Positions 14,760 to 21,411 of a stretch of DNA of 25,851 nucleotides are shown one piece after another (positions within the stretch are counted from its first letter, which is position 1; each line of letters begins with the position of its first letter). Origin of the DNA: a virus; IMG/VR virus record IMGVR_UViG_3300044733_003957, positions 1 to 25,851 of that record, one strand, 5' to 3'. Both the position numbers and the translations under genes were made by a program. The notes under the pieces are model-generated. The model was not told the DNA's origin. It saw nothing but the letters and a program-made list of their open reading frames with translations, and searched no databases.

Positions 14760-15117
14760 GTCGGTAAGAAAACTGAAGATCAGTTAAATTCAAAGTAGTT
14801 TTCTTTGTACTAATTGCTTCAGTTAATTTTTCCCGCATACAACGAAAGCAGCTCTCAATATTAGAGGGCTGCTTTTCTTTTAACTGAAATAAATATATCC
14901 ATTGAGGATGTAATGGATATATTTTTTGTTTTTGAGAAAAGATTTTAATACTTAAATCCAGGTTCCAAGTAAAGCTAGATAAGTCATCCAGGCTTATGCC
15001 ATATGTTGCCAGCATTCCATACGCCCAGCAGGCTTTGGAAAAACCCCTGGACCGTTGGAGTGCAAAATAACAATCAACAATCTGCTGGTCGGTAGGGAGC
15101 GTTGTTGTGTTTTCCAT
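14680..15117 (-). CDS. Degenerate tyrosine-recombinase-like protein lacking catalytic residues
   Basis: 145 aa from the ATG at 15117 (MENTTTLPTD); the frame is also open from a TTG at 15168. Residues 30-41 (CWAYGMLATYGI) strongly recall the box I region of picocyanobacterial site-specific integrases, where GLR carries the first catalytic Arg; here it is GIS (Ser42). YPLHPQWIYLFQLKE (67-81) matches the next conserved part. TDLQFSYRLRKAY (112-124) aligns with the DLRHxxA region, but the RH pair reads QF. The frame ends before the nucleophilic Tyr box. It is thus a dead or repurposed recombinase fragment; DNA binding could persist. An AGCAGG lies 12 nt upstream of the start. Alignment is by eye to remembered family patterns. 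Confidence 0.55.
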   Translation of the reverse strand: MENTTTLPTDQQIVDCYFALQRSRGFSKACWAYGMLATYGISLDDLSSFTWNLDLSIKIFSQKQKIYPLHPQWIYLFQLKEKQPSNIESCFRCMREKLTEAISTKKTTLNLTDLQFSYRLRKAYYRRQQADRKKKCLSSEALSVH

Positions 15118-15242
15118 TAAATTAAATGACCTGCTATACCAAAACCTTAGCCTTGGCGAGGAGCGCAAACCAAGTTTTTTAAAGTCTTTACAAGCTTTGA
15201 TAAGCTTTATATAAATATACAGTATGTAATTATAAACAAAAG

Positions 15243-16796
15243 TTATGGCGTATACTCTTGGCCATTCTTGTCAATCATTGTGAAATTTGAAATTGTAATC
15301 CGATCTGTCGCAATGTTGAACAGTTTTTGAAGCATTGGAAATAATGCCGGAGATTGACAGTTATACGGAGGAACGTCCATCAAAGCAAGTGCTTTTTTTG
15401 TTTCTTCAAAATTTGAATATTCAGTTTTGTCTTTCATGCTTTCATCAACCAGTTGTTGTTCCCATTGCGCCATGCTTTCTATTTGTACTGGAAAATCAGA
15501 TGGCTCAGGAGGAAATACGCGGTCTTTAAATTTAAGGGCGTAAATATGTTTGCAATAACGAAGCTCGTCCAAGAGAGGTGTCCAGTTATCAGAAATTTCT
15601 GTAATAACTTTTTGCTCAATAGAGTTTGCATCCGTTTGGATATTGGTTGCAAAGTAATCATCATATACAGGCATGCCGTCTGGGCTTGAACCTGGCAAGT
15701 TAATGTTTGTATTACTTCTTTTATAAATTGAGCCAAACTCTCTGTAAACCCCTGGATAATCACGCGTTGCTTGATTATCAAGCTTGGACTCTTGGGTAAC
15801 TGTATAGTCCAATAGATAACCAGATGGAGCAAAAACCTCAACTGTCTTATTAACAACTGCACTGCTCATAATATTGTTATCGGGAAGACCTCCGGTTGTA
15901 GTTAATTCGTATCGCCCCGGTTTAATTGAGGCTACACTACTACGTGGAAATTGTTTTTTATTGCTCGATCCATTTGTTGCGGCAAATGCATAGTCTCTGT
16001 GCGTAAAATCTTGACATGTACAACAATAACGAGAACCAGTGACAAGAAAGCGTCCCGGTTCAAACGCTACCGGAGAAGGAGAAATCAAAGCGCCGTCTGG
16101 AGTTGCATAAATTGATCCGCTTTTTTTAAAAATTAAAACGCCTGTATTCTGATCAATATTAACTACCACAGCCTGAACGTAACCATATTTTTTTTGCGTT
16201 AAAGGATTAATAGTATCTTGAGTAATAATTTCACCACTGACAGTTAATACCCGGTCCTCAAAAATTTCCGTGTTTGCAGGCTTCAAACCGTTTGGTTCTC
16301 CTGAAACTGGAATATAAAAAGGAGACGGCAATGGATTTCCAGCTGACCAAGTTCCCGCTAATTTTACATACCAATAATTAGTGTCTTCTGTAATTGATTC
16401 AATATATAAACGATTAGCACTCACTGGATCAATATAGTAATCAGTTCGTATTGATCCCGCAAATCGTCGAACGGCCCAGTGCATTCCAAGTTCTTTGTTA
16501 CGGGTTGGAAAGCCATGAAAAGAACCTGAAATAACAGGGTTGGGATTTACTCCGCTTGTGGTTTGACCTGAAATTGTGTATTTAAATTGATATTCATAAT
16601 CGTTATCGTAACTTGTTGATGTAGCAATCTCGTACCCACGGCGCCACCTTGTCCAGGCGGCCTCCCTGTTAACGCTGTAAAGAGATCCCGGAACGCTTCC
16701 GCGTGAAAATTCAGTACCTATTGGTTTTACTTTAATTGGCTGGTAGGCTGTGTCTTTTTGAAAAGAACCAAAGACATCTCCGCCTCTTTTCGCCAT
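15243..16796 (-). CDS. Putative virion structural protein
   Basis: 517 aa, predominantly beta-rich, not recognised. The N-terminal segment (RGYEIATSTSYDNDYEYQFK) and an Asp/Tyr-containing centre are followed by a Cys-containing patch (FLVTGSRYCCTCQDFTHRDY at about 246-265) that could bind metal or form disulfides. The C-terminal part is more helical (QWEQQLVDESMKDKTEYSNF) and ends in DRITISNFTMIDKNGQEYTP. No signal peptide, membrane or enzymatic motif. It starts 1 nt before the stop codon region of the 260-aa gene, so the two are probably co-translated. Size and place suggest a tail or connector component, but this is inference. Confidence 0.65.
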   Translation of the reverse strand: MAKRGGDVFGSFQKDTAYQPIKVKPIGTEFSRGSVPGSLYSVNREAAWTRWRRGYEIATSTSYDNDYEYQFKYTISGQTTSGVNPNPVISGSFHGFPTRNKELGMHWAVRRFAGSIRTDYYIDPVSANRLYIESITEDTNYWYVKLAGTWSAGNPLPSPFYIPVSGEPNGLKPANTEIFEDRVLTVSGEIITQDTINPLTQKKYGYVQAVVVNIDQNTGVLIFKKSGSIYATPDGALISPSPVAFEPGRFLVTGSRYCCTCQDFTHRDYAFAATNGSSNKKQFPRSSVASIKPGRYELTTTGGLPDNNIMSSAVVNKTVEVFAPSGYLLDYTVTQESKLDNQATRDYPGVYREFGSIYKRSNTNINLPGSSPDGMPVYDDYFATNIQTDANSIEQKVITEISDNWTPLLDELRYCKHIYALKFKDRVFPPEPSDFPVQIESMAQWEQQLVDESMKDKTEYSNFEETKKALALMDVPPYNCQSPALFPMLQKLFNIATDRITISNFTMIDKNGQEYTP

Positions 16797-16797
16797 A

Positions 16798-17580
16798 TCA
16801 GAAGAAGCCGCCCTGCGCTATCACATGGGCCCCTGGGGTATAACCAGAAATATTAGGTCCATCTGGAAACACACCAACGTAAATACGGTCTCCCCGCTCA
16901 AGATAAATACCTTTATTGCGTAAGGGAGCCGTGTTACCTAGACCAGTAGTATTGCCAGCATTGGCCACAGGTGCCGCAAGAACCGGCAGCACGTCAGAAC
17001 AGTCAACCTCTTGTGTATTAGCCGGAATTGTTTTTACAAACAAAATCCGATAATCGCCATTGCCAGGGATGGGAATTGTTGTGCCACGAGTATGGTAAAA
17101 AACAAAAGATACCGCTGGAAGTTGACCGTAGCTGACGTTAGTGAAACTAAAACCATTGGCTAAACCACCAGAATAATGAATTGCTGTATTAACTCCGGTA
17201 AGAGTAGTAACGCCTGTGTATGTGTAATAACCAACGCCACTTGCCGCGCCACTACCAGTAAGGATGCCAGTAGCCGTGACATTCACAATCTGACCGCTAA
17301 CCAAAGAAATAACGGTGCCAGAAGTAGATGCGCTTACCGAGTAATCAGCATTACGATAAAAATCGTTTCGAACAATTTTAATTGAATCAACGACACCACC
17401 ATTATTATTGTCTTCCGTCAACGCAGCATCCATGTCAACAAGAATGGATGGCGTTTGCCCGCCTTGTACAAAAATTGTGTTTGCACTAGCGCTGCCTACA
17501 ACCTGCGTGGTCACTCTTACCGTGTCAAATAACGGCCTATCAACCAAAAGAGGTTGTTTATTAGTTGAAGTAGAAGCCAC
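16798..17580 (-). CDS. Putative virion structural protein
   Basis: 260 aa from a GTG at 17580 (MASTSTNKQPLLVDRPLFDT). It is rich in Val, Thr, Gly and Ser with alternating beta patterns and no membrane segment. Recognisable pieces are SASANTIFVQGGQTPSILVD near the N-terminus and ERGDRIYVGVFPDGPNISGY near the C-terminus, which look like surface beta-sandwich repeats. It may be a head decoration, tail or fibre-adaptor protein; no specific family was recognised. It follows the 90-aa gene after 49 nt and is adjacent (1 nt) to the 517-aa gene. Confidence 0.65.
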   Translation of the reverse strand: MASTSTNKQPLLVDRPLFDTVRVTTQVVGSASANTIFVQGGQTPSILVDMDAALTEDNNNGGVVDSIKIVRNDFYRNADYSVSASTSGTVISLVSGQIVNVTATGILTGSGAASGVGYYTYTGVTTLTGVNTAIHYSGGLANGFSFTNVSYGQLPAVSFVFYHTRGTTIPIPGNGDYRILFVKTIPANTQEVDCSDVLPVLAAPVANAGNTTGLGNTAPLRNKGIYLERGDRIYVGVFPDGPNISGYTPGAHVIAQGGFF

Positions 17581-17629
17581 GCTCTATACCAGCTTTTTGT
17601 TTATTATAACCGATGATTTAATTCATCAA

Positions 17630-17902
17630 TTAAAGGAATTGCTGCATGGACCCAAAGGGAAGCTGTGGTAAACGCATACGTGATTGCGCTAACGCTTCTG
17701 GGTTAGCCTGTAAAGCCATGAAGTCTTGAAAACGTTCCGAAGGAAGAAGTCTTAAATCTTCTTGGGGAAGCATGTTGAACTGTTGCAACTGACGACGATA
17801 AGAATTAACTTTTGCAGACAAGTTCACATTACGTTTACCATACCGGGCGAGATTAGCCTCACCAGGTAGGTATCCATCAAAAATGTCTGCAAAAGAATTC
17901 AT
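17630..17902 (-). CDS. Small helical hypothetical protein
   Basis: 90 aa (MNSFADIFDGYLPGEANLAR...). Basic and Gln/Leu/Arg-rich, probably helical (SAKVNSYRRQLQQFNMLPQE), ending MRLPQLPFGSMQQFL. Its ATG sits 1 nt before the stop of the upstream muramidase gene, so the two are likely translationally coupled. It may be a virion or muramidase-associated factor. No domain recognised. Confidence 0.65.
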   Translation of the reverse strand: MNSFADIFDGYLPGEANLARYGKRNVNLSAKVNSYRRQLQQFNMLPQEDLRLLPSERFQDFMALQANPEALAQSRMRLPQLPFGSMQQFL

Positions 17903-17903
17903 G

Positions 17904-18575
17904 TCAAATAATTCCTAAAACACCAAACAAACCATTGGGAAACAGATTCTTAATGATTTCTTTTTTGTATTCACCCGCAAAATTTTCTGCTGGCGTTGGT
18001 TGGTCATTAACTAAGTTCAATCCTAATAAACCCGTAAGCAACTGAGGCACAGAGCTTTTAGGGCCTGGAGCCGCTGCAACAACTTGAGTCGGAACCGCTA
18101 ATTTCTTTTGTTCTTCATAAACCTTGTAAAGATCACCCAGGCTTTTGACTGGCTGGCCGTAATAACTTTGTCCTGCAGCCGTAGGCAAAGAAGCCCATTC
18201 GGGAGCAAGTTTATCCATCACCGTGCCAAACTTGGCACCTTTTAAAAAGGGATTCAAGGCACCCCTTCGTTCAATCAACCGAAGCGCAGCGATATCTTGC
18301 TCTTCAGGACCAAAACGTTTTAAGCCCAGTTCGTTGGCCACACCTTGCCAAGTACCAGACAGAAATTGATACTTTCCTGCGGCGTCGCTACTGTATCTAC
18401 CAGACTTAACAACTTCATTAGGATGTCGGCTCAAATCCGAAAACTTACCGCCTCCAAATTTGGTACGATAGCCAGATTCGCCCGGAGTTCCTTCCGCATA
18501 GCTAATCGTATTCAACAACGCCCTAACTTGAGGCTGTTGAAGTAATTTTCGATAACGAGCGGTTTTATCTGTCAT
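17904..18575 (-). CDS. Muramidase of lambda-R (GH104) type
   Basis: 223 aa. The first about 160 residues follow phage lambda endolysin R, a lytic transglycosylase: ISYAEGTPGESGYRTKFGGG with Glu28 as the catalytic acid, DLSRHPNEVV, then SSDAAGKYQFLSGTWQGVAN, GLKRFGPEEQDIAALRLIER and EWASLPTAAGQSYYGQP. It would cleave the glycan chain between MurNAc and GlcNAc. The remaining about 65 residues are Val/Pro-rich with a hydrophobic LLTGLLGLNLV stretch and a C-terminal LFGVLGII. Being encoded in the structural block and away from the GH24 lysozyme, it is more likely a virion-associated hydrolase used at DNA entry than the lysis enzyme; this is an inference. Confidence 0.9.
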   Translation of the reverse strand: MTDKTARYRKLLQQPQVRALLNTISYAEGTPGESGYRTKFGGGKFSDLSRHPNEVVKSGRYSSDAAGKYQFLSGTWQGVANELGLKRFGPEEQDIAALRLIERRGALNPFLKGAKFGTVMDKLAPEWASLPTAAGQSYYGQPVKSLGDLYKVYEEQKKLAVPTQVVAAAPGPKSSVPQLLTGLLGLNLVNDQPTPAENFAGEYKKEIIKNLFPNGLFGVLGII

Positions 18576-18594
18576 GTTTATTATTTTACCGTTT

Positions 18595-18711
18595 TTATTC
18601 TCCTACCCAATTTGACTCGGCTTTAAGACAAGGGGCGAATACTGCTTGAAGAGCAAGGATTACGCTTAATTTGGCAACAAGACGACGAACAAAATTAGGG
18701 CAAAGAATCAT
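18595..18711 (-). CDS. Possible small Cys-containing membrane-like ORF (uncertain)
   Basis: The 240-nt gap 18576-18815 between two late genes is unusually long here. In one minus-strand frame it is open for 69 codons (18595-18804). An ATG at 18711 gives 38 aa (MILCPNFVRR, then LVAKLSVILALQAVFAPC and AESNWVGE); upstream, in frame, are WITDLLIYGG and a CCCF run, with no ATG and no SD. Hydrophobic LVAKLSVILALQAVF suggests a membrane helix, so a holin-like or lysis peptide is imaginable, but a chance open frame is also possible. Confidence 0.3.
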   Translation of the reverse strand: MILCPNFVRRLVAKLSVILALQAVFAPCLKAESNWVGE

Positions 18712-18815
18712 GAAACTAAAGCAACAACACTGGCCTCCGTAGATCAAAAGATCAGTTATCCAGTAGGTTGGACTTACGCGATAAACACAGCCAATAAAAT
18801 CAGTTTAACAAAGGG

Positions 18816-19673
18816 TTATTTTAACCTTTCTTCGAAGGCACGTTTAATTAAGGCTTGCTGAGTCTGGCTTGATTTATCTGGTGCAAAAAACTGAAGTGGA
18901 TTCGTAAACACTTCCATTGTCCCTGGTAACGGCTTTGCACTTGCAAATTGTTCTGCCACACCAATTTGATTAGTAGGAGGAAGCTGAACACCAGTTAATG
19001 GCGTCTCTAAATTAAACGCAGCCATATTTGCCTGCATTTCAGGAATCTTATTTGCATATTCCATGTCGCCCGTAGCTTGTTTGAACTGGCCAAGAGGACT
19101 AATCGCCTGGAATGCAGTGTTAGCTTCGCTGTAACCAAGCTGGCCAGGCTTAAGTTTTTGAGCAAGCTGAGGATTGGTTGTTGCCCAAATCTGAAGACCA
19201 AGCCTTTCTTTTTCTTCTGGTGTTTTAGCAGCGTTATAAGCCTTTGTTAAATCGGCAACTTGATATTTTTTGAATAGCGGATCTTGTTCTGAAAGTTGAG
19301 TTGCGCGACGCTTTTCGTCTTGATATGCCCGCTCAAGCTGAGGAGAAACAGCGCCAAATGTAGATGGTTGACTTGCAGGAATGTAGCTCGCCATATTGCC
19401 ACCGCCAATGCCACCACCTGCACTTGCTCCGCCTGCGGCACGAGCTGCTGCAGCCATTTGTAACTCATCCCCTCGATAGGTTGGCGGAAGATTTGCCAGG
19501 CCGCGTCTAGTGTCTGTATACGGATTGCGACTTGTCATTGTGCGCTGAGGCGCATCCCCTTCTAACTGCAAAAGAGATAATACAGTCCCTCCTGTTCCAC
19601 CAAGAGCCCACTTTGCTGCGTTAGGTAATTTAGACAGTAAGCTACCAACTTGTCCGAAATTAAAGGGTGCCAT
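18816..19673 (-). CDS. Putative virion protein, Ala/Gln/Pro-rich
   Basis: 285 aa from ATG 19673 (MAPFNFGQVGSLLS); the frame is also open from a TTG at 19682, but the ATG overlaps the upstream stop in a TGATG arrangement, which suggests coupling. Composition is Ala/Gly/Gln/Pro-rich. A glycine-rich patch (AGGASAGGGIGGGNMASYIP) lies at about 80-100, and a helical middle (QLERAYQDEKRRATQLSEQD, LTKAYNAAKTPEEKERLGLQ) at about 110-165. It resembles internal or head-associated phage proteins that lack strong conservation. No signal or membrane anchor. Function unknown. Confidence 0.65.
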   Translation of the reverse strand: MAPFNFGQVGSLLSKLPNAAKWALGGTGGTVLSLLQLEGDAPQRTMTSRNPYTDTRRGLANLPPTYRGDELQMAAAARAAGGASAGGGIGGGNMASYIPASQPSTFGAVSPQLERAYQDEKRRATQLSEQDPLFKKYQVADLTKAYNAAKTPEEKERLGLQIWATTNPQLAQKLKPGQLGYSEANTAFQAISPLGQFKQATGDMEYANKIPEMQANMAAFNLETPLTGVQLPPTNQIGVAEQFASAKPLPGTMEVFTNPLQFFAPDKSSQTQQALIKRAFEERLK

Positions 19674-20134
19674 CAGCGCCAATTCTCCATTAAGTAAATG
19701 CGTGAACCGATTGAGGTATCGGCTGGACCTGGCAGTGCCTGAATAAATTCAGCACCAGAACGCTCATAGCGGTAACGAGCTTGAAGAGGGTCTTTATAGT
19801 TTGGAACATATAAAATATGCGCCAAACGATTTGTTTCGTACAAATAAATTTCGTCCCAAACTTTCAACGCCTCTTTGGCGTTGCTGGAACGAATGGTACG
19901 ATCCACGTCACCAATGATGCTTTCAATCCTTGTTGAGGGACTGCTGGCAACTTCTGTTTTCTTTTCAGCCGTATCACAACGACCGATCTGAATCGTAATT
20001 TTGTCATAAAAAAACGAATCAGGAACTGTATTCATTGCTTCTTCCAAACGGGCATAGTCACCCGCTGGCACTGAAACAGTGAAATAGCCCAGGTGATACC
20101 TGACCCTGCTTTTGTCGAAGTCAGATAATTGCAC
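19673..20134 (-). CDS. Hypothetical head/connector-type protein
   Basis: 153 aa from a GTG at 20134 (MQLSDFDKSRVRYHLGYFTV). Alpha/beta, with a helical middle (STRIESIIGDVDRTIRSSNA) and a long central stretch KVWDEIYLYETNRLAHILYV; the C-terminus ends IGSRIYLMENWR. Phage proteins of this length that begin with SRVRYHLGY lie between head and tail genes and are candidates for head-tail completion proteins, but no family is securely recognised. The stop overlaps the ATG of the next gene. Confidence 0.6.
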   Translation of the reverse strand: MQLSDFDKSRVRYHLGYFTVSVPAGDYARLEEAMNTVPDSFFYDKITIQIGRCDTAEKKTEVASSPSTRIESIIGDVDRTIRSSNAKEALKVWDEIYLYETNRLAHILYVPNYKDPLQARYRYERSGAEFIQALPGPADTSIGSRIYLMENWR

Positions 20135-20173
20135 TAACCTAAGACATTATTTTTAATTATAAACTTAAAAGAC

Positions 20174-20902
20174 TTAACCAAAAATAGCCTGTTGGTACTG
20201 CTCTTGCAGCTGAGAATTATCAAGATACTTACTTAAAAAATTAGACGAAGATTTACCTGTTTTTCCTTGTAATAAAGAAGCGACAAGCTGTCCTTTTAAA
20301 TCACCCAATAAATCAGAACCGGTAGATTTTTGTTCTTTAGCGTTTAAATCATATTGTGTTCCATACATAAAAGCTTCCAGGATATCTTTTGTTCTTTCTT
20401 GTGATTCACCATAAGGAATGCCAAGCGCAGGGGCGGATGAAGACCCCATTAAATCACTGGCTTCTCCCAACGTTTTCATGTGTCCGTATCCTAGTTCATA
20501 CTTCTGATCTGGTGTGGTCCAGGTAGCCAAATTTCCGTAACCACCTACATTTGAACGTGGAGTGAATTTAACGTCGCCTTCTACAAAAATTGGAGTCCCT
20601 TCTGCGCCTGCGTAATCACGGCCCTTGTGATCAGTACTTGCTCCCGGAATACCAGTGTTACGCGGTCCCCAAGGGGATGTCATTGTCAAACCTGCCGCTG
20701 GGTTTAACATCAAACCAGCGGTATTATTTGGAATATATTTAGGTACGCGATTTTGTCCAACACGAACGTTTAAAAATTTACTCCGATGAATACCTGGGTC
20801 TTCGTATTCGCCGGTAGCAAGATTTTTAACATACGCATGTAAATGTGAACCCCTGGATACACCAGTAGAACCAAGCTGTCCCAGGTATGTAATCTTTGCC
20901 AT
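20174..20902 (-). CDS. M23 (LytM-type) metallopeptidase with circularly permuted motif order
   Basis: 242 aa. M23 enzymes are zinc-dependent endopeptidases that cut peptidoglycan cross-bridges. The usual order is H-x3-D, then the YxH loop, then the C-terminal GxTGxSTGPHLHxE element with the HxH ligand. Here LGSTGVSRGSHLHAYVKN (His20, His22) is at the very N-terminus, while DHKGRDYAG (His92, Asp96), TPIFVEGDV and YELGYGHM (His141) follow. All expected ligands are present but the order is permuted. There is no signal peptide. The C-terminal about 80 residues are helical and not recognised. Position just after the capsid genes suggests a virion or tail-lysis component. The start lies in TATAAATATG; a terminator lies upstream. 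Confidence 0.8.
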   Translation of the reverse strand: MAKITYLGQLGSTGVSRGSHLHAYVKNLATGEYEDPGIHRSKFLNVRVGQNRVPKYIPNNTAGLMLNPAAGLTMTSPWGPRNTGIPGASTDHKGRDYAGAEGTPIFVEGDVKFTPRSNVGGYGNLATWTTPDQKYELGYGHMKTLGEASDLMGSSSAPALGIPYGESQERTKDILEAFMYGTQYDLNAKEQKSTGSDLLGDLKGQLVASLLQGKTGKSSSNFLSKYLDNSQLQEQYQQAIFG

Positions 20903-20919
20903 ATTTATATTTTAAAACT

Positions 20920-20943
20920 AAAAAACCCCTGGTCTCCCAGGGG
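20920..20943 (-). terminator. Intrinsic terminator on the minus strand
   Basis: A perfect 7-bp stem (CCAGGGG-like arms at 20926-20932 and 20937-20943) with a 4-nt loop is followed on the minus strand by six T (20920-20925 read as A on the plus strand). It lies 19 nt after the HhH gene and 17 nt before the M23 gene start, so it separates the capsid unit from downstream late genes. Confidence 0.75.
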
Positions 20944-20962
20944 CTGTTAACAAGAGGAGGAG

Positions 20963-21373
20963 TTAAACGCGGACTAGATCGGCTGAAATTACGGCGTCCC
21001 AATCAACTCGTTTGATTTGCTTCAACTGCTCAAGGTTGTTAAATCGTTCACCCGATAAGGACATCTGAAGATCTTTAATCTCTCGAGCAGTTTTAAGACC
21101 AATACCTTTAATATGGTCTGCAATCATTTGCGGAGTTGCAGAATTGATATTCAACCGATTATCGGGTGGAAAAGCTCGGGGCTCTTCTCTAGAGGCTTTA
21201 TCTTTTACTTGTAAAGCAACAACTTTTTTTGTTGCTGCTTCATCAGGCTCAAGCTCTTGTTTGTAAGCGGTATAAAGACGACCGTCTTGGTCTTCGACCA
21301 TGAACCATTCGCCGTGATCCCACTCACTAACAATTTTTACACGAGCACCTGTTTTTTTGTGTTGATAAAGCAT
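20963..21373 (-). CDS. Helix-hairpin-helix protein
   Basis: 136 aa. Residues about 73-132 form a ComEA-like helix-hairpin-helix: LNINSATPQMIADHIKGIGL (turn GIG at 90-92), AREIKDLQ and FNNLEQLKQIKRVDWDAVIS. This fold binds DNA backbones non-specifically or serves protein contacts. The N-terminal 45 residues (MLYQHKKTGARVKIVSEWDH, GEWFMVEDQDGRLYTAYKQE) look like a small SH3-like beta barrel. It may act in DNA packaging, head completion or connector assembly given its place after the capsid genes. The start codon directly follows an 8-bp hairpin (21375-21399). Confidence 0.7.
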   Translation of the reverse strand: MLYQHKKTGARVKIVSEWDHGEWFMVEDQDGRLYTAYKQELEPDEAATKKVVALQVKDKASREEPRAFPPDNRLNINSATPQMIADHIKGIGLKTAREIKDLQMSLSGERFNNLEQLKQIKRVDWDAVISADLVRV

Positions 21374-21374
21374 A

Positions 21375-21399
21375 AGGACCAGAAGTAACTCCTGGTCCT
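21375..21399 (-). promoter_or_regulatory. Hairpin at the start of the HhH gene with an AGGAG at the loop
   Basis: On the minus strand, AGGACCAG and CTGGTCCT pair perfectly over 8 bp with a 9-nt loop. The only Shine-Dalgarno-like sequence (CCAGGAG) straddles stem and loop, 15 nt from the ATG, and the stem ends 1 nt before the ATG at 21373. This may tune translation or protect the 3' end of the upstream mRNA. Confidence 0.4.
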
Positions 21400-21411
21400 A
21401 GTTTACCTTAA

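Noticed and set aside
14432-14765. 9-bp direct repeat TGAGTCGGT flanking the plus-strand HTH gene (14432-14440 and 14757-14765) as an attachment site
   Set aside because: A 9-mer repeat in a few hundred bases is not rare by chance, and the second copy overlaps the HTH stop codon.
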